Shown piece by piece: positions 1 to 9,087 of a stretch of 64,000 nucleotides of DNA. The notes beneath the pieces were generated by a model. It ran no database searches. It was not told where the DNA came from and saw nothing but the letters and a program-made list of their open reading frames with translations. The translations under genes were made by a program, and so were the position numbers. This stretch comes from Microbacterium paraoxydans (GTDB lineage: Bacteria; Actinomycetota; Actinomycetes; Actinomycetales; Microbacteriaceae). The stretch's first letter is position 1, and each line of letters opens with the position of its first letter. Where the stretch lies: assembly GCF_020524545.1 (NCBI RefSeq), contig NZ_JAIVLG010000004.1, positions 186,001 through 250,000 of the forward strand, read 5' to 3'.

Positions 1-254
1 GTCGCTACAGCACGGGTCACACCGAGTCCATCATCACCACGGATTCACGCAACGCGGAGCGCTTCCTCGCAGAGGTGGACTCGGCCGTCGTGATGGTGAA
101 TGCATCGACCCGATTCACCGATGGCGGCGAGTTCGGTTTCGGCGCGGAAGTAGGGATCTCGACCCAGAAGCTGCATGCGCGGGGACCGATGGGCCTCGCC
201 GAACTCACCAGCACGAAATGGCTTGCGCGTGGATCGGGGCAGACCCGCGGCTGA
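1..254 (+). CDS. proA: Gamma-glutamyl phosphate reductase, C-terminal end (partial)
   Basis: The 3' end of proA; reading is in frame from base 3 to the TGA at 252-254, giving 83 visible residues. ProA is the cytosolic NADPH-dependent reductase that converts gamma-glutamyl phosphate to glutamate semialdehyde in proline synthesis. The visible part holds the hallmark tail of the aldehyde-dehydrogenase-like fold: VMVNASTRF followed by [16 protein letters not shown], then [14 protein letters not shown]. The gene enters from the left edge, so its start and catalytic Cys are outside the window. proA directly upstream of nadD is the usual actinobacterial order. Identification is firm from the C-terminal motifs. 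Confidence 0.93.
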   Translation, partial: RYSTGHTESIITTDSRNAERFLAEVDSAVVMVNASTRFTDGGEFGFGAEVGISTQKLHARGPMGLAELTSTKWLARGSGQTRG

Positions 255-257
255 GCG

Positions 258-263
258 CTAGAC
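258..263 (+). promoter_or_regulatory. Candidate -10 box (TAGACT)
   Basis: TAGACT lies just after the proA stop and about 56 bases upstream of the small membrane protein gene at 320. It has the TANNNT form seen before many genes of this window. No clear -35 hexamer is visible. It would give the 320-3423 gene row its own transcript. Confidence 0.4.
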
Positions 264-319
264 TGGGGGACGCTGTACCTCACAGGATCCCGAACAGCAC
301 GCCACGAAACGGAGTCAGG

Positions 320-544
320 ATGAACCTCGTCGCACAGATCGCGATGGCCGCTGCCGAAACCGAGCACCACGGCAACGTCGCGCTCGAAACGGTGATCTTC
401 GGAGTCATCGCCGCGATCGTGTTCGCCTTCCTCGCGCTGGTGACCCTGTCTTACAAGAACGTCGCCAACCGGCACTCGGCGAAGGCGGAGGCCTGGGCGG
501 CGAAGCACGGCAAGGACGGCCACGAGGCGGGACACGGCCACTAG
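320..544 (+). CDS. Small single-pass membrane protein, unknown function
   Basis: A 74-residue protein. The ATG at 320 was chosen because GGAGTCAGG stands directly before it; a longer open frame reaches upstream into proA but lacks a ribosome site. There is one membrane segment at about residues 19-41 (VIFGVIAAIVFAFLALVTL), a short charged stretch, then a His/Gly/Lys-rich tail ending DGHEAGHGH that is probably cytosolic. No enzyme motif is visible. It sits between proA and nadD, 6 bases ahead of nadD, in line with a role as a small conserved Microbacteriaceae membrane protein. The function is not recognised; the His-rich tail could bind metal, but that is only a guess. Confidence 0.7.
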   Translation: MNLVAQIAMAAAETEHHGNVALETVIFGVIAAIVFAFLALVTLSYKNVANRHSAKAEAWAAKHGKDGHEAGHGH

Positions 545-550
545 GCCCCC

Positions 551-1156
551 ATGAGTGAAGCTGCGACCCCGCGCACCCCGCGCATCGGCGTGATGGGCGG
601 TACGTTCGACCCCATCCATCACGGCCACCTGGTCGCAGCGAGCGAGGTCGCGAACTCCTTCGGCCTCGATGAGGTCATCTTCGTGCCCACGGGGCACCCG
701 TGGCAGAAGTCGGGCGTCTCACCGAGCGAGCACCGCTACCTGATGACCGTGATCGCCACCGCGTCGAACCCGCAGTTCACCGTCAGCAGGGTCGATGTCG
801 ACCGCGAGGGCCCCACCTACACGATCGACACTCTGCGCGATCTGAAGAAGGATCGGCCGGATGCGGACCTCTTCTTCATCACCGGTGCGGATGCCGTGGC
901 GCAAATTCTCAGTTGGAGGGACCATGATGAGTTGTGGGAGTTGGCCCACTTCGTCGCGGTCTCTCGACCAGGACACGTCCTGAGCACAGACGGCCTCCCG
1001 AGCGACAACGTCAGCCAACTGGAAGTGCCGGCGCTGTCGATCTCGTCGACGGACTGCCGTGAACGCGTTCGCGACGATCAGCCGGTCTGGTATCTGGTCC
1101 CTGATGGGGTCGTACAGTACATCGCGAAGCATCATCTGTATCGGAGCAAGGCATGA
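551..1156 (+). CDS. nadD: Nicotinate-nucleotide adenylyltransferase
   Basis: A 201-residue cytosolic NaMN adenylyltransferase, which makes deamido-NAD from nicotinate mononucleotide and ATP in NAD synthesis. The nucleotidyltransferase signature [12 protein letters not shown] is at residues 16-27, with its two His in the HxGH context. The second family motif [10 protein letters not shown] is at 164-173; most NadD proteins read ISST(x)IR here, so Cys is a mild variant. Length is typical. It overlaps the next gene by 4 bases (ATGA) and is followed by rsfS one gene later, the normal nadD-rsfS neighbourhood. The Shine-Dalgarno is weak, which suggests coupling to the small gene upstream. Confidence 0.95.
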   Translation: MSEAATPRTPRIGVMGGTFDPIHHGHLVAASEVANSFGLDEVIFVPTGHPWQKSGVSPSEHRYLMTVIATASNPQFTVSRVDVDREGPTYTIDTLRDLKKDRPDADLFFITGADAVAQILSWRDHDELWELAHFVAVSRPGHVLSTDGLPSDNVSQLEVPALSISSTDCRERVRDDQPVWYLVPDGVVQYIAKHHLYRSKA

Positions 1157-2352
1157 GTACATCGGATCAGCAGGGGCAGGGTCCGCTGACGCGCAAGCAA
1201 CTGCGAGAGATCCGGTTGACCGGTTCCACCCCGGTGATCTCCAAGGCGGAGGCCGCTGCGGCGGTCGAGGCGGCACCGCCCGCGCCGCCGTTGCCGCCTG
1301 TCGCCGCACCCCCAGGGGCCGAGGAGTCCGCCACGGCGGGATCGGACGCTGCACCCCGGTCTGCCCCCGTGGCCGACGGAGGGAACAGCGCCGACGCCAC
1401 GCGCGGCGAAGCCCCGTTGACCCGTCGTCAAGCGCGCGAGCTCGAGAAGGTTCGGACCGCGTCGGTACCCGTCGTCGAGGCGGAGGTCTCGGAAGAGGGT
1501 GAGACCGACGAGCCGTCGGACACGACGGCCGGTACGGAAGATCCGGTGGAGATCGTGTCGGCGATCCCGACCTTCGTCTCCGTGGATGAAGAGGCGGGCG
1601 ACGCCGACGACGACGTGGACGATGCAGTCGCGGTGGCGCCGGTCAGTGCGTCCGTCGCGGCTGATGCCGTGGGCGAGGTTCCCCTCGAAACCGACGTCGA
1701 AGCCGAAGCCACGGAAGAGCCCGTCGAACAGCCGGTGAACGACGACGTCCACGCCGTCCTCGGTCTCGCGACCGACAGCGAGGGGGAGGCGGCCGATGAG
1801 GACGTCCTCGCCGATGTGGGCTCGGACGACGAGGCCATCGACGAGCGTCCCACGGTCAACTCCGCGTTCGGTGAGGGACTGCTCGCGGATGCCCCCGAGA
1901 CGCATGCGCCTTTCCGCCCGTCCTTCGACGAGCTCCTCGCCGTCGGCGACTCGACCGGCTCGCAGCACTCCGCTCCGAACGCACTGATCTTCACCCCGTC
2001 TCCGGGCGAGGGGTCGCTCTCGGGGCCCGTGGCGTCCACGGGTGAGATCCTGGTCACGGGTTCCTACGAGCTCCCGCAGGGCATGGGCTCGCAAGGACAC
2101 GCGCTCGGGACGACCGATGGCAAGGACATCGACTCCGTCCTCATCGACGGCGAGCTGCCGCCGGCGTCCTCGCCCACGCCGATCGCCGCCAGCTCGGCGA
2201 TCAGCACCATCAAGCCCGCGGGTGAGGTCATCCGACCTCCTGCCCCCGAGAAGGGGAACCGGCTCATGGTGACCCTCGCCATCATCGCCGGCGGCCTGGC
2301 CCTCGCGATCGGCGTCGTTCTCGTCATCGCCTTCACCACGAAATTGATTTGA
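1153..2352 (+). CDS. Acidic, low-complexity tail-anchored membrane protein
   Basis: A 399-residue protein without a recognised catalytic domain. The motif [11 protein letters not shown] (residues 11-21) recurs as [11 protein letters not shown] (88-98), separated by an Ala/Pro linker. Residues of about 100-260 are strongly acidic and Val/Ala/Asp-rich, probably disordered. Only the last 30 residues, from [12 protein letters not shown] onward, form a membrane segment, so the protein should be anchored by its C-terminus with the long acidic part in the cytosol. It is translationally coupled on both sides: ATGA overlap with nadD and TGATG overlap with rsfS. The position between two housekeeping genes is typical of Microbacterium-type genomes, but the role is unknown; a scaffold or envelope-associated adaptor is possible. 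Confidence 0.75.
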   Translation: MSTSDQQGQGPLTRKQLREIRLTGSTPVISKAEAAAAVEAAPPAPPLPPVAAPPGAEESATAGSDAAPRSAPVADGGNSADATRGEAPLTRRQARELEKVRTASVPVVEAEVSEEGETDEPSDTTAGTEDPVEIVSAIPTFVSVDEEAGDADDDVDDAVAVAPVSASVAADAVGEVPLETDVEAEATEEPVEQPVNDDVHAVLGLATDSEGEAADEDVLADVGSDDEAIDERPTVNSAFGEGLLADAPETHAPFRPSFDELLAVGDSTGSQHSAPNALIFTPSPGEGSLSGPVASTGEILVTGSYELPQGMGSQGHALGTTDGKDIDSVLIDGELPPASSPTPIAASSAISTIKPAGEVIRPPAPEKGNRLMVTLAIIAGGLALAIGVVLVIAFTTKLI

Positions 2353-2732
2353 TGCAATCACCTGAAACTGCCGAAGAGATGCTGCGACTCGCAGCACAAG
2401 CCGCCGTCGACAAGGGCGGTGAGGATCTCGTCGCGCTCAACGTCTCCGAGCCCCTTCCGCTCGTCGACATCTTCCTGCTCGTCACGGGCAACAGCGAGCG
2501 GAACGTCGCCGCTATCGCCGACGAGATCGAAGACCGCCTGATCGAGTCGGGGCACAAGCGCGTTCGTCGAGAGGGCCGTGCGGAGGCGCGGTGGGTCCTG
2601 CTGGACTTCGGCGACCTGATCGTGCACGTCTTCCATCAGGAAGAGCGCGTCTACTACGGTCTCGAGCGCCTCTGGAAGGACTGCCCCGTCGTTCCGATCG
2701 ACGTGGTCGAGCCCGCTACAGACCCCAGCTGA
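2352..2732 (+). CDS. rsfS: Ribosomal silencing factor RsfS (Iojap family)
   Basis: A 126-residue protein of the RsfS/Iojap family, which binds uL14 on the 50S subunit and blocks joining with 30S during starvation. The family core is visible: GGEDLVALNVSEPLPLVDIFLLVTG, then NVAAIADEIEDRL, then EARWVLLDFGDLIVHVFHQEERVYYGLERLW. The start used is the ATG at 2352, which overlaps the upstream TGA (TGATG); a TTG directly before it is less likely. Length matches the family. It follows nadD by one gene, the common bacterial linkage. Confidence 0.94.
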   Translation: MQSPETAEEMLRLAAQAAVDKGGEDLVALNVSEPLPLVDIFLLVTGNSERNVAAIADEIEDRLIESGHKRVRREGRAEARWVLLDFGDLIVHVFHQEERVYYGLERLWKDCPVVPIDVVEPATDPS

Positions 2733-2733
2733 C

Positions 2734-3423
2734 ATGCCTACGCACCTCATCACCGGTGCAGGGTCCGGGATCGGAGCCGTCCTCGCCCGTCGCCTCAGGG
2801 ATCGCGGTGACGACGTGGTCGCGCTCGTTCGCGACGCCGGGCGCGCCAAGGAGGTCGCGGAGGCGCTTCCAGGAGCAGGCGTGCTCGTGGGCGACCTCGC
2901 GCAACCGGGTCGTCTGTCGTGGGCGCTGTCGAAGCAACAGCTCCCGGATCGGATCGACTCGCTGATCCATGTCGCAGGCGTCGTCGATCTCGGCGCGGTG
3001 GCCGAGTTGCCGGCCGCGCTCTGGGAGCGGCAGCTCGCGGTGAATCTCGTCGCTCCGGCCGAGCTCACGCGTCTTCTGCTTCCCGTCCTCCGTGTGTCCC
3101 AGGGGCAGATCGTCTTCGTGAACTCCGGCGCGGGGTTGCGCGCCAACGCCGGCTGGTCGGCCTACGCAGCATCGAAGCACGGGCTCAAGGCTCTGGCCGA
3201 TGCGCTGCGCGCCGAGGAGGCGCAACACGGCGTTCGGGTCACCTCGATCTACCCGGGGCGCACGGCCACTCCCATGCAGGAGCGCGTGCATCAACAGGAA
3301 GGGCAGGACTACGACGCCGAGCGCTTCATCACGCCGGAGTCGGTCGCCACGACGATCCTGACCGCACTCGACCTCCCGCGCGACGCGGAGATCACCGACC
3401 TCACGGTGCGACCTGGCCGCTGA
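2734..3423 (+). CDS. Short-chain dehydrogenase/reductase
   Basis: A 229-residue classical SDR. The cofactor motif TGAGSGIG is at residues 7-14, VAG is in the position of the NAG motif near residue 82, the catalytic Ser is in FVNSGAG, and the YAASK catalytic Tyr-Lys pair is about 20 residues later. The sequence after the active site (SIYPGRTATPM) resembles SDRs of unknown substrate common in actinobacteria. It starts 1 base after rsfS and is probably in the same transcript. NADP or NAD preference and substrate cannot be told from sequence; the Arg residues after the glycine motif hint at NADP. Confidence 0.85.
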   Translation: MPTHLITGAGSGIGAVLARRLRDRGDDVVALVRDAGRAKEVAEALPGAGVLVGDLAQPGRLSWALSKQQLPDRIDSLIHVAGVVDLGAVAELPAALWERQLAVNLVAPAELTRLLLPVLRVSQGQIVFVNSGAGLRANAGWSAYAASKHGLKALADALRAEEAQHGVRVTSIYPGRTATPMQERVHQQEGQDYDAERFITPESVATTILTALDLPRDAEITDLTVRPGR

Positions 3424-3441
3424 CCCGGCGCCGGCTCGACA

Positions 3442-5109
3442 TCAGGCCGTCAGCCGTGTTCGACGGGCGAGCATGCCGCGATCGGCGCGCGTCTGCGGGG
3501 GGATGGCCGAGAGAAGCGACCGCGTGTACGCGTGCTCGGGACGACGGTAGACGTCTTCCGTGGCCCCGATCTCGACAAGGTTGCCCAGGTACATGACCGC
3601 CACGCGATCGGCGATATGGCGCACGAGGGACAGGTCGTGTGCGATGAAGACGATCGACATGCCCAGGCGTGCACGCAGATCGCACAGCAGATCGATGATC
3701 TGGGCGCGGATGGACACGTCCAGTGCGGACACCGGTTCGTCGCACACCAGGACATCGGGGTCGAGCGCCAGCGCTCTCGCGATGCCGATCCGCTGACGTT
3801 GACCGCCCGAGAACTGGTGGGGGAAGCGGGAGCCCATCTCGGCCGTGAGCCCGACGAGTTCGAGCAGCTCCGCGACCCGTGCGCGTCGGGTCGCCGGTGT
3901 CCCGGTGTGCGTGGCGGCGAGTGGTTCCGAGATGATCTGCTGCACCGTCATCCGCGGGTTGAGTGACAGGTACGGGTCCTGGAACACCATCTGCACGCCG
4001 CGTCGCAGGATCTTCCTGTCGCGCAGTCGCCCCCTGGTCACGTCCTGATCGCGGTAGCGCAGGGTGCCGGCATCCGGTGAATCCAGACCCACGAGCATGC
4101 GCGCCAGTGTGGATTTGCCACTGCCTGATTCGCCGACCACGGCGAGGATCTCGCCCTGATGGAGCTCGAGATCGACACCGGCGACCGCGGCCACGCGATG
4201 CGCCCGACGTCCACTGCCGGAGCGGAACGTGCGCTCCAGGGCGCGGCCCTCGAGGATGGGGGTGCCACCGTCGTCGTCTGCGGCGGCGCTCACCTCCCGC
4301 GGCATCGAGTTCAGCAACTGCACCGTGTACGGATGCTGCGGATTCGTCAGCACTTCATCGGCGGAGCCGGACTCCACGATGCGTCCGGTGCGCATCACGG
4401 CGACCTCATCGGCGACCTCCATCACCACGCCGAGATCATGCGTGATGAGCAGGATGCCCATCCCCAGCCGGTCGCGCAAGGACAGCAGCAGATCGAGGAT
4501 CTGCGCCTGCACCGTCACATCGAGCGCGGTCGTCGGTTCATCCGCGATGATGAGATCAGGATCCAGTGCGATCGCCATGGCGATCAGGATGCGCTGGCGC
4601 TGACCGCCGGAGAACTGGTGCGGATAGTCGTGCACACGCTTGTCGGGGGAGGGGATACCGACGAGTGTCAGCAGCTCCACCGCGCGCGCTTCGGCAGCGC
4701 GACGGCCGACGCTGCGATGAGCGCGGATGAGGTCGATGATCTGGTCGCCGATGCTGAGGACCGGATTCAACGCGGAAAGGGCGTCCTGCATGACCAGGCT
4801 GACGCGCACACCACGTAGACGTCGATGCTGTTCGGAGGAGAGGGAGAGGAGGTCGGTGCCGCTCAGAGACATCGTCGAAGCCTCGACATCCCCGTCGCCG
4901 AGGAGGCCCATGATCGCGCGTGCGGTCATCGACTTGCCCGAGCCCGACTCACCGAGCAGCGCGAACACCTCTCCGCGTCGCACGACGAGATCGATGTCGT
5001 CGACCACGCGGTGGCGGCGTCCCTCGCCGGTGAGGGTGACGGTGAGTCCCTTCACGTCCAGGACCACGGCGTTCTGGGGGGCGGATGTGTTCTCCATGGA
5101 TGCCATCAT
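3442..5109 (-). CDS. Peptide ABC transporter, two fused ATP-binding domains (DppD-DppF type)
   Basis: A 555-residue cytosolic ATPase with two complete nucleotide-binding domains. The first has Walker A GESGSGKS at residues 53-60, the signature FSGGQRQR and Walker [13 protein letters not shown]. The second has [18 protein letters not shown] and [12 protein letters not shown]. This is the peptide/nickel family, in which such fusions energise both permeases. Start: the tandem ATGs at 5109/5106 follow AGCCAGGA; ATG 5097 is an alternative, while a longer frame to 5265 would cross the promoter region and is not supported. The gene diverges from the dipeptidase operon, whose permeases and binding protein lack an ATPase, so it is very likely their partner. 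A perfect inverted repeat lies between them. Confidence 0.92.
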   Translation of the reverse strand: MMASMENTSAPQNAVVLDVKGLTVTLTGEGRRHRVVDDIDLVVRRGEVFALLGESGSGKSMTARAIMGLLGDGDVEASTMSLSGTDLLSLSSEQHRRLRGVRVSLVMQDALSALNPVLSIGDQIIDLIRAHRSVGRRAAEARAVELLTLVGIPSPDKRVHDYPHQFSGGQRQRILIAMAIALDPDLIIADEPTTALDVTVQAQILDLLLSLRDRLGMGILLITHDLGVVMEVADEVAVMRTGRIVESGSADEVLTNPQHPYTVQLLNSMPREVSAAADDDGGTPILEGRALERTFRSGSGRRAHRVAAVAGVDLELHQGEILAVVGESGSGKSTLARMLVGLDSPDAGTLRYRDQDVTRGRLRDRKILRRGVQMVFQDPYLSLNPRMTVQQIISEPLAATHTGTPATRRARVAELLELVGLTAEMGSRFPHQFSGGQRQRIGIARALALDPDVLVCDEPVSALDVSIRAQIIDLLCDLRARLGMSIVFIAHDLSLVRHIADRVAVMYLGNLVEIGATEDVYRRPEHAYTRSLLSAIPPQTRADRGMLARRTRLTA

Positions 5110-5124
5110 GCCAGCATCCTGGCT

Positions 5125-5154
5125 CTGAAATGTTTCGAACAGGAAACATTTCAG
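5125..5154. promoter_or_regulatory. Perfect 12-bp inverted repeat, candidate operator
   Basis: The arms CTGAAATGTTTC (5125-5136) and GAAACATTTCAG (5143-5154) match at 12 of 12 positions around the 6-base spacer GAACAG. Each arm also contains a near-palindrome GAAA-NN-TTTC, so the site is two such boxes with centres 16 bases apart. The element is AT-rich in a GC-rich region and sits between the divergent ATPase gene and the dipeptidase operon, 20 bases before the -35 box of the latter and 16 bases before the ATPase start. TGAAA/TTTCA ends resemble sites of Lrp/AsnC (feast/famine) proteins, and such a regulator closes the operon. The regulator assignment is inference. Confidence 0.75.
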
Positions 5155-5173
5155 CCGAAGATAATCACCAGGG

Positions 5174-5202
5174 TTGACATCTGTGCCGAAATCCTCCAGA
5201 TT
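5174..5202 (+). promoter_or_regulatory. Candidate promoter of the peptide utilisation operon
   Basis: A consensus -35 TTGACA (5174-5179) is followed after 17 bases by CAGATT (5197-5202), a weak -10 with 3 of 6 matches. It lies between the inverted repeat at 5125-5154 and the dipeptidase start at 5268. A weak -10 with a strong -35 fits an activator- or repressor-controlled promoter. Confidence 0.45.
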
Positions 5203-5267
5203 CAGAGGAATCTCCCGCTCGTCGATCGGGAGTGGCACCCGCATCATCGAACCGAAGGAGCGCATTC

Positions 5268-6473
5268 GTGCTCGAACAAGCTGGCCGGTACACCGGCTAC
5301 ACCGCGTACGACTATCTGGAAGCCGGCAAGGACTACCGCGAGTTCCGCTACGCCGCGCAGATCGGCCGCGTGCCCGCCTACGACCTCGGGTTGAGCGACG
5401 CTCAGCAGGAACGCACCGAGCGTCTGCTCCGCGAGGAGACCGTGATCTCCCTGCACGAGCACGTGCAGGTGTTCCCCGAGGACATGGGCGAGTTGCGCGA
5501 CCACATCCGCCAGGGCCGCGAACCCACCGCCTACCAGGGCCTCGCCCGGTCGGGGCTGACGGCCGTGTTCGACAACGGCATGGACGGCACGTGCTGCATC
5601 TCCAGCGATGCCGGGTGGAAGTACCAGGACGTGCTGTTCGACCTCGGAGTGCGCATGGCAGATCTCGCGCACCAGGACTTCGTGATCAAGGCCGAGTCGA
5701 TCAAGGACATCCGCCACGCCGCGGAGACCGGCCGTGTGGCGCACATCTTCGCGCTCGAAGCCTCGACGATGATCGAGAACGAGGTCGACCGTCTCGACGT
5801 CCTCTACGGCTTCGGGGTGCGTCAGATGGGCATCGCCTACTCCGAGGCCAACATGCTCGGGGGCGGGCTCAAGGAACGCGGAGACGGAGGGCTGACGTAC
5901 TTCGGCGAGCGCGCCGTCGAGCGGATGAACAAGCTCGGCATCGCGATCGACATCTCCCACTCGGGAGATCAGACGTGTCTCGACGTCATCGCCCACTCCA
6001 CCAAGCCGGTCTTCATCACGCACGCCGGTGCGCGCGGGCTGTGGCCGACGAACCGCATGAAGACCGATGAGACGATCATCGAGTGCGCGAAGCGGGGCGG
6101 TGTGATCGGCATCGAGGCCGCTCCGCATACGACGATCTCGCCCCAGCACCCGAAGCACTCGCTGGAATCGGTCATGGACCACTTCCAGTACTGCGTCGAC
6201 CTGGTCGGACTCGAGCATGTCAGCTTCGGGCCCGACACGCTGTTCGGCGACCACGTCGGTCTGCACGATGCCTTCTCGTCGAACCTGTCGCTCGGCCAGG
6301 CGCACGCCAACGTCGACTACGAGAAGCAGCCGTACGTGGACGGCATCGAGAACCCGGCCGAAGCCTTCTACAACATCATCGGCTGGCTCGTGAAGCACGA
6401 CTACTCCGACGACGAGATTCGCGCCGTCGTCGGTGGGAACACCCTGCGCGTACTCGAGGAGGTCTGGGTCTGA
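5268..6473 (+). CDS. Membrane dipeptidase-like hydrolase (peptidase family M19)
   Basis: A 401-residue TIM-barrel metallohydrolase related to renal/bacterial dipeptidases. Retained ligands are the Glu in HIFALEAST, the His in IDISHSG and the His in FITHAGARGLWPTNR, which equals the SHSNAR block of M19. The first motif, HxD in typical members, reads HEH here (SLHEHVQVF), a variant. The GTG at 5268 was chosen because GAAGGAG stands 7 bases upstream; an upstream GTG at 5232 lacks a ribosome site. It is first gene of the operon with a binding protein, permeases and two more hydrolases, so it should cleave imported dipeptides or related amides. There is no signal peptide, so it acts in the cytosol. 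Confidence 0.87.
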   Translation: MLEQAGRYTGYTAYDYLEAGKDYREFRYAAQIGRVPAYDLGLSDAQQERTERLLREETVISLHEHVQVFPEDMGELRDHIRQGREPTAYQGLARSGLTAVFDNGMDGTCCISSDAGWKYQDVLFDLGVRMADLAHQDFVIKAESIKDIRHAAETGRVAHIFALEASTMIENEVDRLDVLYGFGVRQMGIAYSEANMLGGGLKERGDGGLTYFGERAVERMNKLGIAIDISHSGDQTCLDVIAHSTKPVFITHAGARGLWPTNRMKTDETIIECAKRGGVIGIEAAPHTTISPQHPKHSLESVMDHFQYCVDLVGLEHVSFGPDTLFGDHVGLHDAFSSNLSLGQAHANVDYEKQPYVDGIENPAEAFYNIIGWLVKHDYSDDEIRAVVGGNTLRVLEEVWV

Positions 6474-8092
6474 TGAAATACCGCAAGTTCCTCGCCCTCG
6501 GCGCGGCCGCGGCTCTCGCCGTCGGTCTCGCCGCGTGCGCCCCTTCGGCGCCGGAACCGGGGGAGTCATCCGGCTCCGCCGGCCCGAGCGACGAGACCAT
6601 CAGCATCGGCACGACGACGGATGTCGTGAACTTCAACCCGGTGCTCGGCAACAGTCGCACGGACTCGTGGATCACGAATCTGATGTACCCGCACCTGCTG
6701 AGCATCAGCGACGACGGCACCAAGGAAGCGCACGTGGCCACCGACTGGGGCTACGTGGATGACACGACCGGCTTCTATGAGATCCGCGACGATCTGACGT
6801 GGAGCGACGGCGAGCCGCTCACCGCCGAGGACGTCGCGTGGACCCTCAACGCCGTCAAGCGCGACCAGGCTCCCGGTACGTTCTACGGGCAGCTGGGCAA
6901 CCTCGACACCGCGACCGCCGTGTCCGACACCCGCGTCGAGCTGACCTTGACGCAGCCGGACTCGTCCATCATCGAGGAGATCGGCTTCTGGGGCGTCGTC
7001 GTGCCGAAGCACGTGTTCGACCCGCAGGGGTCGATCGCGGAGTTCGCGAACGACGGCAGCGACGGCGGCTGGGTCGGCATGGGGCCGTTCATCATGACGG
7101 ACTTCCAGGTCGGCCAGCACTACACCCTGGAGCGGGTGGAGGACTACCCGCTCGTCGAGGGCGGTGTGCCCGGACCCGCCGAGGTCGTCTACCGCGTGTA
7201 CCCCGACGTGAACACCGAGATCCTGGCGCTGCAGAGCGGCGAGATCGATGTCATCGCGAACGCGTTGCCACCGGCACAGGTCGAACAGCTCGGAAGCACC
7301 GACGGCCTGCAGGTCATCGAGGCACCTGGTCTCGGCTACGCCCACCTGGTCTACAACATGGACAAGCCCGACCTCGCGAAGACCGAGGTGCGCCAGGCGC
7401 TCGCCCATGCGGTCGACTACGACGCCATCCGCACGGTGGTGCTCCAGGGACAGGCCGTCTCGACGGGATCGAGCGCGCTGATGCCCGTGCTCGCGAAGTA
7501 CTACGACGACTCGGTGACGGAGTACGAGTTCGACCCCGAGAAGTCGCGTTCCCTGATGGAAGAGGCCGGCTACACGGCCGACGCCAGCGGGAAGTTCCCC
7601 CTCTCTTTCCGGTTGATCTACTCGCTGCAGGACAGTGTGACCAGCCAGTGGGCGCAGATGGTGAAGGACAGCGCGGCGGAGGCCGGCATCACGATCGAGC
7701 TGCAGGGCACGGAGCGCAACACCTACCTCTCGATGACCAACGAGGGCGACTACGACATCTACGCGGGCAACTTCGCCATCATGGACGACCCGGTGACGAA
7801 CTTCGCGCTGTCGTACCTCCCCGGGGGAGCGATCAACTACACCCACGTGGACGATCCGGACCTGAACGCGCTGATTGAGGAGGGCATGGTCACCTTCGAT
7901 GAGGACGAGAAGATCTCGATCATGCGTGACGCGAACAAGATCGTGCACGAGCAGGTCTACGACAACATCATGTACACGCAGAACCTGTTCTTCGCGGCCA
8001 GCGACGAATGGGCCGGCTTCATCTCGAAGCCGAGCGAGCTGCTCTCGATCGTGAACCCGCTCTCGCTCGCGAGCGCGTACCCGGTCGAGTAA
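6473..8092 (+). CDS. Peptide ABC transporter substrate-binding lipoprotein (SBP family 5)
   Basis: A 539-residue extracellular binding protein anchored as a lipoprotein: MKYRKF start, hydrophobic segment and lipobox LAAC ending near residue 22. The body follows the SBP_bac_5 pattern (YPHLLSIS, DLTWSDGEPLTAEDVAWTLNAV, ALAHAVDYDAI), which binds oligopeptides, dipeptides, nickel or related ligands. The start overlaps the dipeptidase stop (TGATG), so translation is coupled. The next two genes are the matching permeases; the ATPase is the divergent gene at 3442-5109. The ligand cannot be read from sequence, but the flanking hydrolases point to peptides or peptide-like amides. Confidence 0.93.
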   Translation: MKYRKFLALGAAAALAVGLAACAPSAPEPGESSGSAGPSDETISIGTTTDVVNFNPVLGNSRTDSWITNLMYPHLLSISDDGTKEAHVATDWGYVDDTTGFYEIRDDLTWSDGEPLTAEDVAWTLNAVKRDQAPGTFYGQLGNLDTATAVSDTRVELTLTQPDSSIIEEIGFWGVVVPKHVFDPQGSIAEFANDGSDGGWVGMGPFIMTDFQVGQHYTLERVEDYPLVEGGVPGPAEVVYRVYPDVNTEILALQSGEIDVIANALPPAQVEQLGSTDGLQVIEAPGLGYAHLVYNMDKPDLAKTEVRQALAHAVDYDAIRTVVLQGQAVSTGSSALMPVLAKYYDDSVTEYEFDPEKSRSLMEEAGYTADASGKFPLSFRLIYSLQDSVTSQWAQMVKDSAAEAGITIELQGTERNTYLSMTNEGDYDIYAGNFAIMDDPVTNFALSYLPGGAINYTHVDDPDLNALIEEGMVTFDEDEKISIMRDANKIVHEQVYDNIMYTQNLFFAASDEWAGFISKPSELLSIVNPLSLASAYPVE

Positions 8093-8124
8093 CAACCACT
8101 GCATTCTCGAGGAAGGTCGCCCGG

Positions 8125-9087
8125 GTGTCCCGAGCATCGTTCATTCTCCGTCGCGCAGGTCGAGGTCTGCTCACGATCTGGTTCGCCGTGACCGTGACGT
8201 TCCTGCTCCTGCGTCTGCTTCCCGGCGACCCGGCGCTGGCGCTGGCGAGTCCGAACATGACGGACGACATCCGGGCGACCATCCTCGAGCAGTATGGGCT
8301 GGACCAGCCCCTCATCGTGCAATACGGGCTCTACATGTGGCAGCTGCTGCAGGGCAACCTCGGCATCTCGTTCACGCAGTCGATCCCGGTCACCGACGTG
8401 CTCATGCAGCGACTGCCCTGGACGCTCCTCCTGACGGTCACGGCCCTGGTGCTCACCATCCTCATCGGTGTCCCGCTCGGCGTCGCCGCGGCTTCGCACA
8501 AGGGACGGTTCATCGACAGGGCGGTACAGGTGCTCGGGGTGACGGGGCAGTCGCTGTTCGTCCCGAGCGTCGCGATCCTCCTGCTGTTCGTGTTCGGGCT
8601 GAACCTGGGCTGGTTCCCGATCGGTGGCGCGTACACCAACAACACCTACGGGTTCGACTGGTATCTCAGCGTCGCGCAGCATCTCGTCCTCCCCGCGGTG
8701 TCGCTCATGCTCATCCAGGTCGGCTCGTATGTGCTCACGATGCGGTCGACCCTCATCGAGACGCTCGGCGAGGACTACATCCTCCTGGCCAAGGCGAACG
8801 GTCTCCGCGGCAGTCGCATTCTCTGGAAGCATGCGCTGCGCAATGCGCTGCTTCCCACCACGACCCTGATCGGCCTGCAGCTCGGCTTCCTCGTCGGCGG
8901 TGCGGTGCTCACGGAGACCGTCTTCGCGTATCCGGGTATCGGCCGTGGCATCTACGAGGCCGTCACGCAGCTCGACTTCCCCGTGCTGCAGGGCGCGTTC
9001 CTCATGCTCGCCATCACCGTCGTCGTCGCGAACACGATCACCGACATCATCTACGGCTACCTGGACCCGAGAGTGAAGACCTCATGA
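8125..9087 (+). CDS. Peptide ABC transporter permease (DppB type)
   Basis: A 320-residue inner-membrane permease. The GTG at 8125 has AGGAAGG 8 bases upstream; a frame opening earlier lies inside the preceding gene. There are six expected membrane segments, beginning RGLLTIWFAVTVTFLLLRLLPGDP, the hallmark of DppB/OppB proteins. The EAA loop is visible as YILLAKANGLRGSRILWKHALRNALLP. It overlaps the next permease by 4 bases (ATGA) and forms the membrane channel together with it. Confidence 0.93.
   Translation: MSRASFILRRAGRGLLTIWFAVTVTFLLLRLLPGDPALALASPNMTDDIRATILEQYGLDQPLIVQYGLYMWQLLQGNLGISFTQSIPVTDVLMQRLPWTLLLTVTALVLTILIGVPLGVAAASHKGRFIDRAVQVLGVTGQSLFVPSVAILLLFVFGLNLGWFPIGGAYTNNTYGFDWYLSVAQHLVLPAVSLMLIQVGSYVLTMRSTLIETLGEDYILLAKANGLRGSRILWKHALRNALLPTTTLIGLQLGFLVGGAVLTETVFAYPGIGRGIYEAVTQLDFPVLQGAFLMLAITVVVANTITDIIYGYLDPRVKTS

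Noticed and set aside
1132..2397. Open frame of 421 codons opposite the acidic protein gene
   Set aside because: It is Arg/His/Gly-rich shadow coding without family features; the forward frame has coupling overlaps on both sides.
5110..5265. N-terminal extension of the ATPase gene to 5265
   Set aside because: It would translate through the inverted repeat and promoter and adds residues absent from the family.
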